A stretch of DNA of 64,000 nt. Origin: Hominenteromicrobium sp964531265. GTDB taxonomy: Bacteria > Bacillota > Clostridia > Oscillospirales > Acutalibacteraceae. The notes beneath the pieces were generated by a model. That model was not told the origin of the DNA. It made no database searches and worked only from the letters and a program-made list of their open reading frames with translations. The position numbers and the translations under genes were made by a program. This document shows, in pieces, positions 17,336 to 25,564 of this stretch; position 1 is the first letter of the stretch, and each line of letters starts with the position of its first letter. Location of the stretch: NCBI GenBank assembly GCA_964531265.1, contig CAZHDW010000001.1, positions 62,001 through 126,000 on the forward strand, given 5' to 3'.

Positions 17336-17692
17336 ATGGATATTAAGAAAGCAGTGGAACGGCTCAAGCTGATTACGGGCGACGAGCGTGAAGCCATGCT
17401 GCACACTATGTGCGAGGATGCCGCAAGGGACATTGAACTGCGGCTGAATTGTGAGGAGGACGAACGGGAGAGGTATGCGGAGCAACTATGTGCGGCGACG
17501 GCTGCCCTGGCGCTGTACCGACTTGTGATACTGGATGCGGCACAGGCGCCGGATTCTCTGACGGCCGGAAGCGTAAGAGCGGAATACAGATATAATCAGG
17601 CACAGGCGAAGCTCTATCTTGAGCAGTGCATGAGGGGAATATCAGCCATAGCTCGCGATGACTCGTTCTATTTCGGGAGTGTGAGAGCTTGA
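17336..17692 (+). CDS. Head-tail connector protein (gp6/YqbG-like)
   Basis: This 118-residue, mostly helical protein follows the capsid gene, where head-completion adaptors are encoded. The pattern of an N-terminal helix, a middle ERYAEQLCAATAALALYRL helix and a C-terminal QAKLYLEQCM helix fits the gp6-like adaptor fold that docks below the portal. The ribosome site is AAGGGGG. The next gene overlaps it by 4 bp. Family assignment is mainly positional. Confidence 0.65.
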   Translation: MDIKKAVERLKLITGDEREAMLHTMCEDAARDIELRLNCEEDERERYAEQLCAATAALALYRLVILDAAQAPDSLTAGSVRAEYRYNQAQAKLYLEQCMRGISAIARDDSFYFGSVRA

Positions 17693-18015
17693 GAAGAATG
17701 TTAAGACTTTTTAGGAGAGCACAGCGCATAGTGGTGAAAAACAGCGGCGGAAGCTTTTCCTGTCGGGGCGTGATAGAAAGGCTGGAAAGCGGCGAAAACG
17801 CGGATGTGGCCGAAGCCGATAAATTCGGAATGCTTTCAAGACCGCTTTTCAGTTATTTCGGAGATGCGGAGAGGGTACCCGAAAGGGGAGCGGAGCTGTT
17901 GTGCGGCGGTGAAAAATACACGGTGCTGAGGGCGAATGTTGTTGGCGACGCTTTGGGTGCCGTATACACGGAGGCACTTTTGGAAAGGAGAACGACCGGA
18001 AATGACGGCGATTGA
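17689..18015 (+). CDS. Head-tail stopper/minor structural protein (XkdH-like)
   Basis: The 108-residue product starts with TTG and overlaps both neighbours. A basic N-terminus (RRMLRLFRRAQR) precedes a short beta-rich domain with GGEKYTVLRAN near the end, as in the small stopper or minor capsid proteins of PBSX-like phages. No motif is decisive; the call relies on size, order and secondary-structure impression. Confidence 0.55.
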   Translation: MRRMLRLFRRAQRIVVKNSGGSFSCRGVIERLESGENADVAEADKFGMLSRPLFSYFGDAERVPERGAELLCGGEKYTVLRANVVGDALGAVYTEALLERRTTGNDGD

Positions 18016-18709
18016 TGTGAAAGCGGCGCTGGTAGATACGCTTTTAGAGGCTCTGCCGGGGGTGCAGGTGAGGGACGTATTCGCGCCCGGAATCAGCCGC
18101 AGGAGCACGGGGCCGGTGATCTGCGTTGAGATACTTTCCGAAGAGCTTGGGGGCTCTGTTGACAGGGCGGAGCTTGGCATAAGCATCTATGACGACCGCA
18201 CGGAAAAGCTCGATGAGCTGGACGAGGCCGTTGTAGGGAAGCTGTATGCACTGCCCTGTGCCGTCAATTCGATAAAGCGCGGAGAAGTGAAGTACGACAG
18301 CGCCGTGGGGACTTTAAAATTGACTTGCAGGGTGAGTATATCGGTGTATGAGGATGGCACACGGCTGAGATTCGGCGATTTGAAGCTTGATGGGGCTATG
18401 GCTGAGCTTACAATGTCGCACGGCGGAAGAGTCAGCAGCGTAATCGGCATGAGTGGAAGAACGACCGTCAAATATCTTGGCGGAGGAAGAAGCCTGAGGT
18501 GCAGAATGACGCTTTCCGGAGATAATGCCGAGGAGAAATATCGTACACTCGATAAGCTGACAGGCACGACGGATACACTATTTAGCTTCGGTTGCGATCC
18601 ATTTACGGCGGTGCTGACAAAGCTGGAGCTGACAGGGCCGATAACGCCGCAGAGGGTGAGTTTTTTGATCGAATTTGAGGAAAAGAATGATAGGGTGGCC
18701 GACGCATGA
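18002..18709 (+). CDS. Two-domain tail protein: terminator-like plus beta-barrel domain
   Basis: The ATG at 18002 (AAGGAG 11 bases upstream) gives 235 residues; an earlier ATG at 17936 lacks a site. Residues 1-115 look like a phage tail completion/terminator protein. Residues about 120-230 form a second, beta-rich domain ending RVSFLIEFEEKND that recalls small gpU- or tube-like barrel proteins. In PBSX the genes for sheath, tube, tape measure and LysM protein fill this position; here this one gene stands between connectors and hub. Whether the second domain replaces a tube is an open question that a structure model could settle. Confidence 0.5.
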   Translation: MTAIDVKAALVDTLLEALPGVQVRDVFAPGISRRSTGPVICVEILSEELGGSVDRAELGISIYDDRTEKLDELDEAVVGKLYALPCAVNSIKRGEVKYDSAVGTLKLTCRVSISVYEDGTRLRFGDLKLDGAMAELTMSHGGRVSSVIGMSGRTTVKYLGGGRSLRCRMTLSGDNAEEKYRTLDKLTGTTDTLFSFGCDPFTAVLTKLELTGPITPQRVSFLIEFEEKNDRVADA

Positions 18710-19599
18710 GAATATTCTTTTATATGCCTGACGGTGCGGTGAGGTCTCCGAAGGCCGAACCGACGGAGATAAAACTGAAAAGAAGCTGTGCATCGCCTGC
18801 GGATGAGCTGTATGTGAGCTTTGAAACTGACATCGGACTGTTCGCAGAGACACCAACCTTTGTGAGAGCCGAGCATGGGGGAAGAGTGGTCTTTGACGGC
18901 ATAGTTGATGAGCATAAGGTGAAAAGACAGAGCGGTGTGCGGACGGAGAGCTTCTCGTGCAGGAGCAGAGCGGCCCTGCTTGAGGATAACGAGGCCATGC
19001 CCGGTGTGCTTCAAATGCCATCCTTGAGGCTCCTTGAAAGGCTTTACCTGAAACCGTTCGGACTTAAAGGTGACGGCGGAGATAATTCTCCACAGCGCGG
19101 ACGTATGGTGGTTGAAACCAGGACGAGCTGTTGGGAGGTGCTGTGCAAGTTTTCAAAGAGATTTTTGGGCTGCACACCTCGCTGTATGCCGGACGGCACG
19201 GTGAGTTTTGCCATTGATAATGCGAAAAAGCTGACTTTGCCGGAGCCGCTGAGCCTGACTGTGACTGACAGGCAATCAAAGCTGATAAGCCATGTGATAA
19301 TGCAGAGCGCCGCTTCGGGAGCATATAACACGGTGTATGAGAGCGGAAGCCGAATACCGCGCGTAAGGTATGTCTCATCGGCGTCGGGAATAACGCCGAA
19401 GGAGGTTTTTTCCGAGGGCTTGCAGGCTGCATTATCCGCGGAGGCGGTGCTTGACGGGTTTACGGATGCAGTGCCCGGCGACCTTGCCAGCCTTGAAAGC
19501 TTTGACGGACGCTGTGAGCGGATGCGGACAAGGTCGGTGAACTATACCTTTGAGAACGGAAGAATAGAGACAAGAATGCTCTTTGAGGCTGACAGATAG
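18706..19599 (+). CDS. Baseplate hub protein (XkdQ / gpD-like)
   Basis: The 297-residue protein has the features of late-control D/XkdQ hubs: an N-terminal beta domain with FDGIVDEHKVKR, a middle segment where TSCWEVLCKFSKRFLG matches the helix that follows a LysM-like region, and a C-terminal beta domain with PGDLASLESFDG and RMRTRSVNYTFENGRIET. Hubs of this class form the trimeric tip of a contractile tail. It overlaps its upstream neighbour by 4 bp (ATGA). Intact length and conserved order argue for a working gene. Confidence 0.75.
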   Translation: MRIFFYMPDGAVRSPKAEPTEIKLKRSCASPADELYVSFETDIGLFAETPTFVRAEHGGRVVFDGIVDEHKVKRQSGVRTESFSCRSRAALLEDNEAMPGVLQMPSLRLLERLYLKPFGLKGDGGDNSPQRGRMVVETRTSCWEVLCKFSKRFLGCTPRCMPDGTVSFAIDNAKKLTLPEPLSLTVTDRQSKLISHVIMQSAASGAYNTVYESGSRIPRVRYVSSASGITPKEVFSEGLQAALSAEAVLDGFTDAVPGDLASLESFDGRCERMRTRSVNYTFENGRIETRMLFEADR

Positions 19600-19609
19600 G
19601 GGAGAAAGC

Positions 19610-19933
19610 ATGAGAAATAGCGAGAATGAGGCCGTGCTTTTCGGAGTGGTAACGAGCGGTGGAGCATCGGTGAATGTTGTGACGGATATCGAAAGGCGGC
19701 AGGCGGAGCTCTGTGTTCCATACGGAGTACAGATATGCGTTCCACAGGGCGAAAGGGTGATGCTGCTGCCCGAAAGTGACATATGCCTCGGTACTAAAAA
19801 CAGAAGCGGCGGCCTTTTACCGGGAGAGTTGAGGCTGTATTCACTGGGCGGAGCGGAGATACTGCTCAAAAATGACGGTTCGGTGGTAATCAACGGCAGG
19901 GTGTTTGAAAAGGAGGGCGCAATCACTGAATGA
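19610..19933 (+). CDS. Baseplate spike-like OB-fold protein (gpV/gp45-like)
   Basis: The ATG at 19610 lies 5 bases behind GGGGAGA, so 107 residues are encoded. The chain is beta-rich with an OB-fold-like first half and GGAEILLKNDGSVVINGRVF near the end, the short repeat that opens the needle of Mu gp45 or P2 gpV spikes. The spike seems short, without a long helical needle. It overlaps the next gene by 4 bp. Confidence 0.65.
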   Translation: MRNSENEAVLFGVVTSGGASVNVVTDIERRQAELCVPYGVQICVPQGERVMLLPESDICLGTKNRSGGLLPGELRLYSLGGAEILLKNDGSVVINGRVFEKEGAITE

Positions 19934-20262
19934 GGGAGATAAAGCTTAAAAACGGCAGGGTGTGCCAAAATGCCCTCGGAATTCCGGAGACGGCCGTTGG
20001 TCTGGAGGCACTTTTACAGATAGCACATAACAGGATGAATATAGTAAAGCACAGCTTTGAGCATGACAGGGAGCTCGGGTGCAGAATCAAGAGCGAATGG
20101 CCTGTTTCCGGACGAGAAGCCCTGAACCTTGCGAGGGAGGCACTTTTGTCCTGTCCGGAGCTTGAAGCCGTGAATGTCGAGCTGCATGGGGATTCTGTGA
20201 CCGTGCTGATCTCAACACCCCTCGGAGAGGGGAGCATAACTGTTTGTTTGGAGGATGTATAA
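19930..20262 (+). CDS. Baseplate wedge protein (XkdS/gp25-like)
   Basis: The 110-residue product sits directly before baseplate J, where PBSX has xkdS and P2 has gpW. The features ETAVGLEALLQIAHNR, then the EW segment and a C-terminal beta pair (VNVELHGDSVTVLIST) fit DUF2634/gp25-like wedge proteins. The start ATG overlaps the preceding stop, and its own stop abuts the next ATG. Confidence 0.68.
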   Translation: MREIKLKNGRVCQNALGIPETAVGLEALLQIAHNRMNIVKHSFEHDRELGCRIKSEWPVSGREALNLAREALLSCPELEAVNVELHGDSVTVLISTPLGEGSITVCLEDV

Positions 20263-21318
20263 ATGGAAGTGGATGAAATATACAACAGAATGCTCACGGC
20301 GTATGAGCGTGAGGCCGGGTTTACGCCGGATGCGGCTTCGGATGTGGCTATAAAGCTGAGGACGGTTGCCGCTGAGATATATTCTGCACGGCTTATGGTG
20401 GATGAGCTTGCAGACGCGGCTTTTCCGCAGACGGCATTGGGTGAAGCACTTGATATGCATGCCGGAGAACGCGGCCTGTACAGGAAGCCCGCCGTATGCG
20501 CATCGGGAGAGCTGACCTTTTCGCGCGATACGGCACTCAGCTACGATGTGGGCATACCTGCAGGTACGGTGTGTGCGGCTTCGGTAGCTGCGGTGGAATA
20601 TGAGACAACGGAGGATGCTGTCTTAAGGGCCGGAGAGCTTAGGGTCACTGTCGGGGCTCGTGCGGCTCTGGGCGGAAGCGGAGGAAATGCGGCAAAGGGA
20701 AGAGTGGACACTATAGTCACCATACCTGCCGGTATAGAGAGTGTGACGAACGAAAGGGCATTTGAGGGTGGTACGGAGGCTGAAAGCGACGATGCGCTGA
20801 GAAGAAGACTGCTGGAGTGCTACTGTATACTGCCAAACGGCTCAAACCGCGAGACCTACCGCCGTACGGCTTTGGAAACTCCCGGAGTTGCACATGCGAA
20901 TGTTGTACCGAGAGCGGACGGCATAGGCACTGTGACGGTTTATGTTTACGGCGAATCCTCACCTGTTGCCGATGAAGTTCTCTCCGCTGTAAGAAAAAGG
21001 CTTGAGGCGCTTCGAGAGGTGAATGTGGATATCACCGTGCGCAATGCCGAGCCGATTACAAGGCGCGTATCAGCGTACATAAGCGTGAAGCCGGGCTGCA
21101 CATTTGCGGAGGCACAGAGGGAGTGCACAGCGGCAATAAATGCCTGCTTTGAACGCTTTTCGATAGGTGAAAGCTTTGCTGTGGCGGCGTTTACGGCGGC
21201 TGTTATGGGAACGGGAACGGTGCAGAATTGCACCTGGACGGCAGGGACGACGGATCATACGGCCTCTGCCGGGGAGATCATTGTGCCGGGCGAAATAACG
21301 CTTTTGGAGATGTCGTAA
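20263..21318 (+). CDS. Baseplate J-like protein (XkdT)
   Basis: Baseplate J proteins form the arms of contractile-tail baseplates. The 351-residue product shows the usual course: N-terminal helices with DELADAAFPQTALGEALD, the GLYRKPAVCASGELTF beta region, FEGGTEAESDDALRRRLLE, and TPGVAHANV followed by the VDITVRNAEP C-terminal domain. Length and motifs match XkdT. GGAGG lies 8 bases before the ATG. Confidence 0.88.
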   Translation: MEVDEIYNRMLTAYEREAGFTPDAASDVAIKLRTVAAEIYSARLMVDELADAAFPQTALGEALDMHAGERGLYRKPAVCASGELTFSRDTALSYDVGIPAGTVCAASVAAVEYETTEDAVLRAGELRVTVGARAALGGSGGNAAKGRVDTIVTIPAGIESVTNERAFEGGTEAESDDALRRRLLECYCILPNGSNRETYRRTALETPGVAHANVVPRADGIGTVTVYVYGESSPVADEVLSAVRKRLEALREVNVDITVRNAEPITRRVSAYISVKPGCTFAEAQRECTAAINACFERFSIGESFAVAAFTAAVMGTGTVQNCTWTAGTTDHTASAGEIIVPGEITLLEMS

Positions 21319-21327
21319 GGAGGCTGT

Positions 21328-21882
21328 ATGGCTGAAGCTGAAATGAGAATACGCGACGTGCTGACGAGAACCGGGCTTTACTGTGGGGAAGACCCTCTGT
21401 TTTCGGCAGAATGCGCTGCATACGGTGTCGGGCTTGAAATGCTGGTCGAGCGCATATCCGAATGTGGAAGAAATCTCTTTGTGCAGACTGCAGATGAGGC
21501 CACAATAGAGGGCTTTGAGAGGATATTCAGAATATTGCCGGCCGGCGGAAAGCTTGAGCAGCGCCGGGAAATGCTGCTTGAGCGCGGCTCAGTGATGTCC
21601 ACGGACAGCACGCTTAATGCGCTGAGCAGACAGTTGACTGCGGCAGGAATAATCGGAAATATTGTTGAAGGCTACCAGGGCGGACTGTATGTGAACGTGC
21701 TCGGACTTATGGGGATATCGGAGGCGGTGGCAAGGCTGGAGGCAGATAGCTTTATGCCGGCGCATCTGCCGTACACCCTGGATTTTGGCAGGAACACCTG
21801 GGACAGCATAGACGGACGAAAAATGAGTTTTAATGCCATGGACAATGCTGCGGATACATGGGAGCAGCTTGATTTGATATAA
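21328..21882 (+). CDS. Phage tail/baseplate protein (XkdU / DUF2313-like)
   Basis: The 184-residue protein follows baseplate J as in PBSX. It has an N-terminal helical part containing EATIEGFERIFRI, a middle RREMLLERG helix and TLNALSRQLTAAGI, and ends in Trp-Asp repeats (TWDSID, then TWEQLD) that are typical of this family's C-terminus. These residues pack on the baseplate J arm in related systems. AAGGAGG precedes the ATG. Confidence 0.72.
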   Translation: MAEAEMRIRDVLTRTGLYCGEDPLFSAECAAYGVGLEMLVERISECGRNLFVQTADEATIEGFERIFRILPAGGKLEQRREMLLERGSVMSTDSTLNALSRQLTAAGIIGNIVEGYQGGLYVNVLGLMGISEAVARLEADSFMPAHLPYTLDFGRNTWDSIDGRKMSFNAMDNAADTWEQLDLI

Positions 21883-21894
21883 GGGGGAGAATCA

Positions 21895-22362
21895 ATGCCG
21901 GCAAGTAAAAAAACGGAAATACTGGGACTTTCACTCTGGGAGGGCACGGATAAGCCGCGCAGACTTGATTTTGTTGATGACAATAATGCACTGGAGAGTA
22001 TGCTCGGCGGTCACATTACGGACGCTCAGTGCCATCTTAGCGAGGAGGAGAAAAAGAGAGTGGACTCTCCGATAGAGGTCAGAGCCTATACCGGAAACGG
22101 CACCGAGAGACGCTCGGTGGTTTTTGAGTTTTCGCCGCGCGCGGTGATCGTTTTTGCAAAGGGACATGGTGCATCGGAGTATAACGGCACATATACAAGG
22201 CATTATGCAGCCTTTGGTGATGCCGCTCATGCGAGCTGCGGACTTGAGATGAGCTCGATACAGGTGACGGTGCGGCAGGATCGGACAGAACCGGGTGCGA
22301 ACGGAAGCTTTTCGGCACTTAACGAGAGTGGTGTCGATTATGTTATTCTGGCCATAAGATAA
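21895..22362 (+). CDS. Tail-fibre-like terminal protein
   Basis: The last gene of the cassette encodes 155 residues. The opening LGLSLWEGTDKPRRLDFVDDN resembles the N-terminal baseplate-attachment segment of Clostridia phage tail fibres (a Trp-Glu, then an Asp-Asn pair), and the second half is a small beta domain without collagen-like or lectin repeats. It is far shorter than normal fibres, so host binding, if any, would use a minimal tip. The gene ends 3 bp before the terminator palindrome. Confidence 0.55.
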   Translation: MPASKKTEILGLSLWEGTDKPRRLDFVDDNNALESMLGGHITDAQCHLSEEEKKRVDSPIEVRAYTGNGTERRSVVFEFSPRAVIVFAKGHGASEYNGTYTRHYAAFGDAAHASCGLEMSSIQVTVRQDRTEPGANGSFSALNESGVDYVILAIR

Positions 22363-22365
22363 GAG

Positions 22366-22400
22366 AAAGCGGATATACCGATATCGGTATATCCGCTTTT
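22366..22400. terminator. Bidirectional terminator between phage cassette and htrA
   Basis: AAAGCGGATATACCG is followed, after two bases, by its exact inverted copy CGGTATATCCGCTTT. A and T runs on the two sides allow termination in both directions between these converging units. Confidence 0.9.
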
Positions 22401-22414
22401 GTGCTTTATTTGTT

Positions 22415-23947
22415 TTAGCCCTGTGTTTCGCCGAGATCCGCAAGCAGAACGACATCCACATCAAACTCTTCGCCGCCCGGGCCTGTATCGGACGGGCGCA
22501 TGAGCGTTACCGTGACGGTGTCACCCGGCATGTATGCGAGAAGCGCATTGGAGAGTGCCTCAAGCGTCGGGGTCTCTTCGCCGTTTACGGCAATGATAAT
22601 GTCGGACGGCTGAACCTCGGTGCCGGCAAAGCTGCTGTCCTCGTCGATCTCGGAGATGAGGAAGCCGGGCTTTACATTTGAAACATATGCCTGAAGCTCT
22701 GTGACTTCAGTGCCCTTGATGCCGAAACGTACACGTCCCTGAACATAGCCGCTTGAGAGAAGGTCATCGATTATCTGCTTTGCACCGGTTATCGGAATGG
22801 CGAAGCCCATACCCTCGTACTCGTCGGAGACGATCTTGGCAGAGTTGATGCCCACCACCTGACCGTGAAGATTGACGAGCGGGCCACCGGAATTGCCGGG
22901 ATTTATCGCCGCATCAGTCTGGATATAGGTCATACCGTTTGAGCTGTAGGAGCCGACGGAGCGGTTGAGACCGGAGATGATGCCTCGGGTTATTGAGCCG
23001 GAGAACTGCTCTCCGCCCGGGTTACCTATGGCAATGACCCACTGCCCCATGCGAAGTGTATCGGAATTTGCAAATTCTGCCGGAGTATAGCCCTCACCGT
23101 CTATTTTCAGCACGGCAAGGTCGGTCGTCTTATCAAAGCCGACAACCACAGCCTCGTGCACGGTGCCGTCATTCATCTTTACCTCAACGTTTACACTGCG
23201 GCTGTTGAGAACAACGTGGCTGTTCGTGATGATATATCCGTCCTCGGTAGCTATGATGCCTGTGCCAGAGCCCGTACCGCTTGGTGATGAAACGAGCACA
23301 AGCACGGTGGACTGTATCACCTTGTCATATACCTCGGTGATATCGAGCTCTTCGGTATCGGGAACTTCGGAAAGAAGCAGGCCGTCCGTGTTGGGAACCA
23401 CATCGATATCGGGACGGACGAATTCTTCTGCGGAGGATTCGGTATCATCCTCCTCGGGAACGGTGTCTTCCTCCACGCTGTCATTGTCGTCATCCCACGG
23501 AATGGAGAAGCCACCGTTTATCTGGGGTGTGCTCGGCTGAGTGATGCCGATGATATTTCTGACAAGATTGCTGACACCGTAGCCGGTGAAGCCTATCAGG
23601 GATATACCGAACAGCACGCACATGGTAATGAGCAGCACCTTAAGTCCGGTGGGCATTTTACGCTTTTGCGGCTGATTTACAAATGGGTACGGCGGATAGC
23701 CGTACGGTGCACCGGGAGCCACGGGCGGCACGGTGCTTTCGGGAATATCCTGTGCAACATCTTCGTTCGGGATGCTTTCGGCAGGCTCGGCCTCCGGTGT
23801 GGGCACAGCTTCACGCTCCGGCGTGTTTGTTACGACAGCCTCGCTTACAGTGTTTTCCTCAGCTGAATGCGCGGCTTCGGTGCTTTCAATGCCGCTGTCA
23901 TCTGCAGCGGGCGTCTGTATCTCGATATCTGTATTGTTGTCATTCAT
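22415..23947 (-). CDS. HtrA/DegP-like membrane serine protease with PDZ domain
   Basis: HtrA proteases degrade or refold damaged exported proteins. From the ATG at 23947 the protein has 510 residues: a Pro/Glu-rich cytoplasmic arm (1-100), one membrane helix (about 102-125), an acidic stalk, then the trypsin-like domain with His244 (TNSHVV), Asp276 (TTDLAVL) and Ser353 (GNSGGP), and a single PDZ domain (about 410-500). An AAGGAT site supports this start; the longer frame from 24052 overlaps the kinase gene. The 8-bp overlap with the kinase stop indicates one operon: regulator, kinase, protease. That layout recalls the walRK-htrA region of Firmicutes. Confidence 0.92.
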   Translation of the reverse strand: MNDNNTDIEIQTPAADDSGIESTEAAHSAEENTVSEAVVTNTPEREAVPTPEAEPAESIPNEDVAQDIPESTVPPVAPGAPYGYPPYPFVNQPQKRKMPTGLKVLLITMCVLFGISLIGFTGYGVSNLVRNIIGITQPSTPQINGGFSIPWDDDNDSVEEDTVPEEDDTESSAEEFVRPDIDVVPNTDGLLLSEVPDTEELDITEVYDKVIQSTVLVLVSSPSGTGSGTGIIATEDGYIITNSHVVLNSRSVNVEVKMNDGTVHEAVVVGFDKTTDLAVLKIDGEGYTPAEFANSDTLRMGQWVIAIGNPGGEQFSGSITRGIISGLNRSVGSYSSNGMTYIQTDAAINPGNSGGPLVNLHGQVVGINSAKIVSDEYEGMGFAIPITGAKQIIDDLLSSGYVQGRVRFGIKGTEVTELQAYVSNVKPGFLISEIDEDSSFAGTEVQPSDIIIAVNGEETPTLEALSNALLAYMPGDTVTVTLMRPSDTGPGGEEFDVDVVLLADLGETQG

Positions 23948-25517
23948 GATTCGAATCATCCTTATGGTTAGATTTATCCTCATCCCTGCCGCCGTGTAAA
24001 CGACGCTTCTTTGTGGGACGATCGGATATAACGGCCTCATCCACGGCCACATTGTAATTCAGCTTTATCTTTGCAGTTTCATACTGCTTCGGGATGAAGA
24101 ATGAGAAAACCGTGCTCTGCTCCACTGCCGACGTTACAGAAATATCGCCGCCGTGCAGCTTTACTATGGTTTTTACAAGATAGAGGCCGAGGCCCATGCC
24201 GTTTTTATCCTGACTGCGGGATTTATCCGTCTTGTAAAACTTCTCGAAAATCATCGGCAGCTCATCTGCCGCAATGCCGTTGCCGCTGTTTTCTATGGAG
24301 ACGACTATGCGGTCGATGCTGTCGGTCACGGAGAAGTGGATATATCCTCCGGAGTTTGTAAATTTCACGGCGTTTTCAACAAGGTTGTAGACCACCTGGT
24401 GCAGCAGATCCTTATCGCCGTAGACGTTGTGAACGGTGAGTGAATCAAGGCCGCGGATGTCTATCTGCTTGTCCTCTATGATCTTTTCAAATGTCAGGAC
24501 GGTGGAGAGCACTGTCTCGGACATATCGAATTCCGTCGGGCGAAGCTGAAGCTTGCCGTTATCGATACGGGAAAGATTCAGCATGGTCTGAACAAGGCGC
24601 GAAAGGCGCTTTACCTCATCGGAGACTATGGTGAGGTAGTGCTGCTGACGGGACGGCGGAATGGTTCCGTCGAGTATGCCGTCTATAAAGCCGGCTATGG
24701 TCGTCATGGGCGTTTTCAGCTCATGGGATACGTTTGCGACAAAGCTGCGGTTTGTGGTCTCACTGTTTGAGAGAGAATCCGCCATGTTGTTGAGCGATGT
24801 GGCAAGCTGACCTATCTCATCCTGTGAGGTGACGGGCACACGTGTCGAAAAGTCGCCATCGCCGAAGCTCTTGGCGGCGGCTGACATCTGTCTGAGAGGC
24901 TTTACCAGCCTGTAGGCGAATGCACCGACAACACAGAAGGAGAGCAGGAAGGATGCGGCGGCGGCCAGAAGAAACATCTGGAACGCGGCAAACTGATACT
25001 CGGAAACGGTTCCGGCGCTTGTTGCTGCGAATACCGCACCTATGGATGTGTTCGGGTCGTTTGTAGAACGAAGCGGTACACCGACTATATAGTAATTGCT
25101 GCTGTAGATTCCGTTCTTGCGTCCGGAGCCGACATGGGAGCCTGCTGCGGCCTGCTCCGCTATCTCCTTCGGAACCTTTTTCGGCGGCTCGAAATTATCA
25201 CCGGATATCGAGGTGCTGTTTGCATATGCACCGAAAATAACATTGCCCTCGAGATCGGTAACGAAGATATCGGCATCGATGTTCAGTGAAAAGGACTGAA
25301 CGAACAGGGTCAGCAGCGGCGGTGCCTCCTCGCTGGAGATATTTACCGCAGAGGTTATTGAGGCCATTGATGTGGCGCTCTGCGTTAAAAGCTTTCGCTT
25401 GTCGTTTTTTGTATACTGTGAAAATGCGGTCATCATAACGCATCCGAGCACTACAAAGCTGGTGAATACGATGACCATGGTGATGCGCAGGTATTTTACA
25501 AAGAGTGATTTCTGCAC
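23940..25517 (-). CDS. Sensor histidine kinase (HAMP-HisKA-HATPase)
   Basis: The 525-residue membrane kinase has TM1 at about 12-32, an extracellular sensor domain of about 140 residues, TM2 at about 178-201 and a HAMP linker (202-254). The phosphoacceptor is His265 in NVSHELKTP, and the ATPase domain carries NLVENAVKF and GMGLGLYLV. There is no PAS domain between HAMP and HisKA. It follows its response regulator by 47 bp and overlaps htrA, so envelope stress or wall status is a reasonable signal, but the ligand is unknown. The topology resembles WalK/PhoR-type kinases. Confidence 0.93.
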   Translation of the reverse strand: MQKSLFVKYLRITMVIVFTSFVVLGCVMMTAFSQYTKNDKRKLLTQSATSMASITSAVNISSEEAPPLLTLFVQSFSLNIDADIFVTDLEGNVIFGAYANSTSISGDNFEPPKKVPKEIAEQAAAGSHVGSGRKNGIYSSNYYIVGVPLRSTNDPNTSIGAVFAATSAGTVSEYQFAAFQMFLLAAAASFLLSFCVVGAFAYRLVKPLRQMSAAAKSFGDGDFSTRVPVTSQDEIGQLATSLNNMADSLSNSETTNRSFVANVSHELKTPMTTIAGFIDGILDGTIPPSRQQHYLTIVSDEVKRLSRLVQTMLNLSRIDNGKLQLRPTEFDMSETVLSTVLTFEKIIEDKQIDIRGLDSLTVHNVYGDKDLLHQVVYNLVENAVKFTNSGGYIHFSVTDSIDRIVVSIENSGNGIAADELPMIFEKFYKTDKSRSQDKNGMGLGLYLVKTIVKLHGGDISVTSAVEQSTVFSFFIPKQYETAKIKLNYNVAVDEAVISDRPTKKRRLHGGRDEDKSNHKDDSNHE

Positions 25518-25564
25518 GGAAAACTCATCCTTTCCGAATTTAAGATGATATCTGCCGAAACAGC

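Larger units (their letters stand above)
12626..22362 (+). mobile_element. Compact PBSX-like capsid/baseplate cassette (prophage-derived)
   Basis: Thirteen genes on one strand, mostly overlapping or nearly abutting, follow Myoviridae/PBSX order: terminase small-like, terminase large, portal, protease, capsid, connectors, then hub, spike, XkdS-like, baseplate J, XkdU-like and a tail-fibre-like protein. No recognisable sheath, tape measure, holin, endolysin, integrase or repressor is present, and no separate tube gene. All frames are intact. The cassette is bracketed by terminators (12455-12557 and 22366-22400), and I see no direct repeats suggesting att sites. Base composition does not look different from its neighbours by eye. 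Confidence 0.75.

Noticed and set aside
12497..22410. Attachment-site repeats flanking the phage cassette
   Set aside because: No direct repeat of useful length found by eye at the two borders, and no integrase is present.
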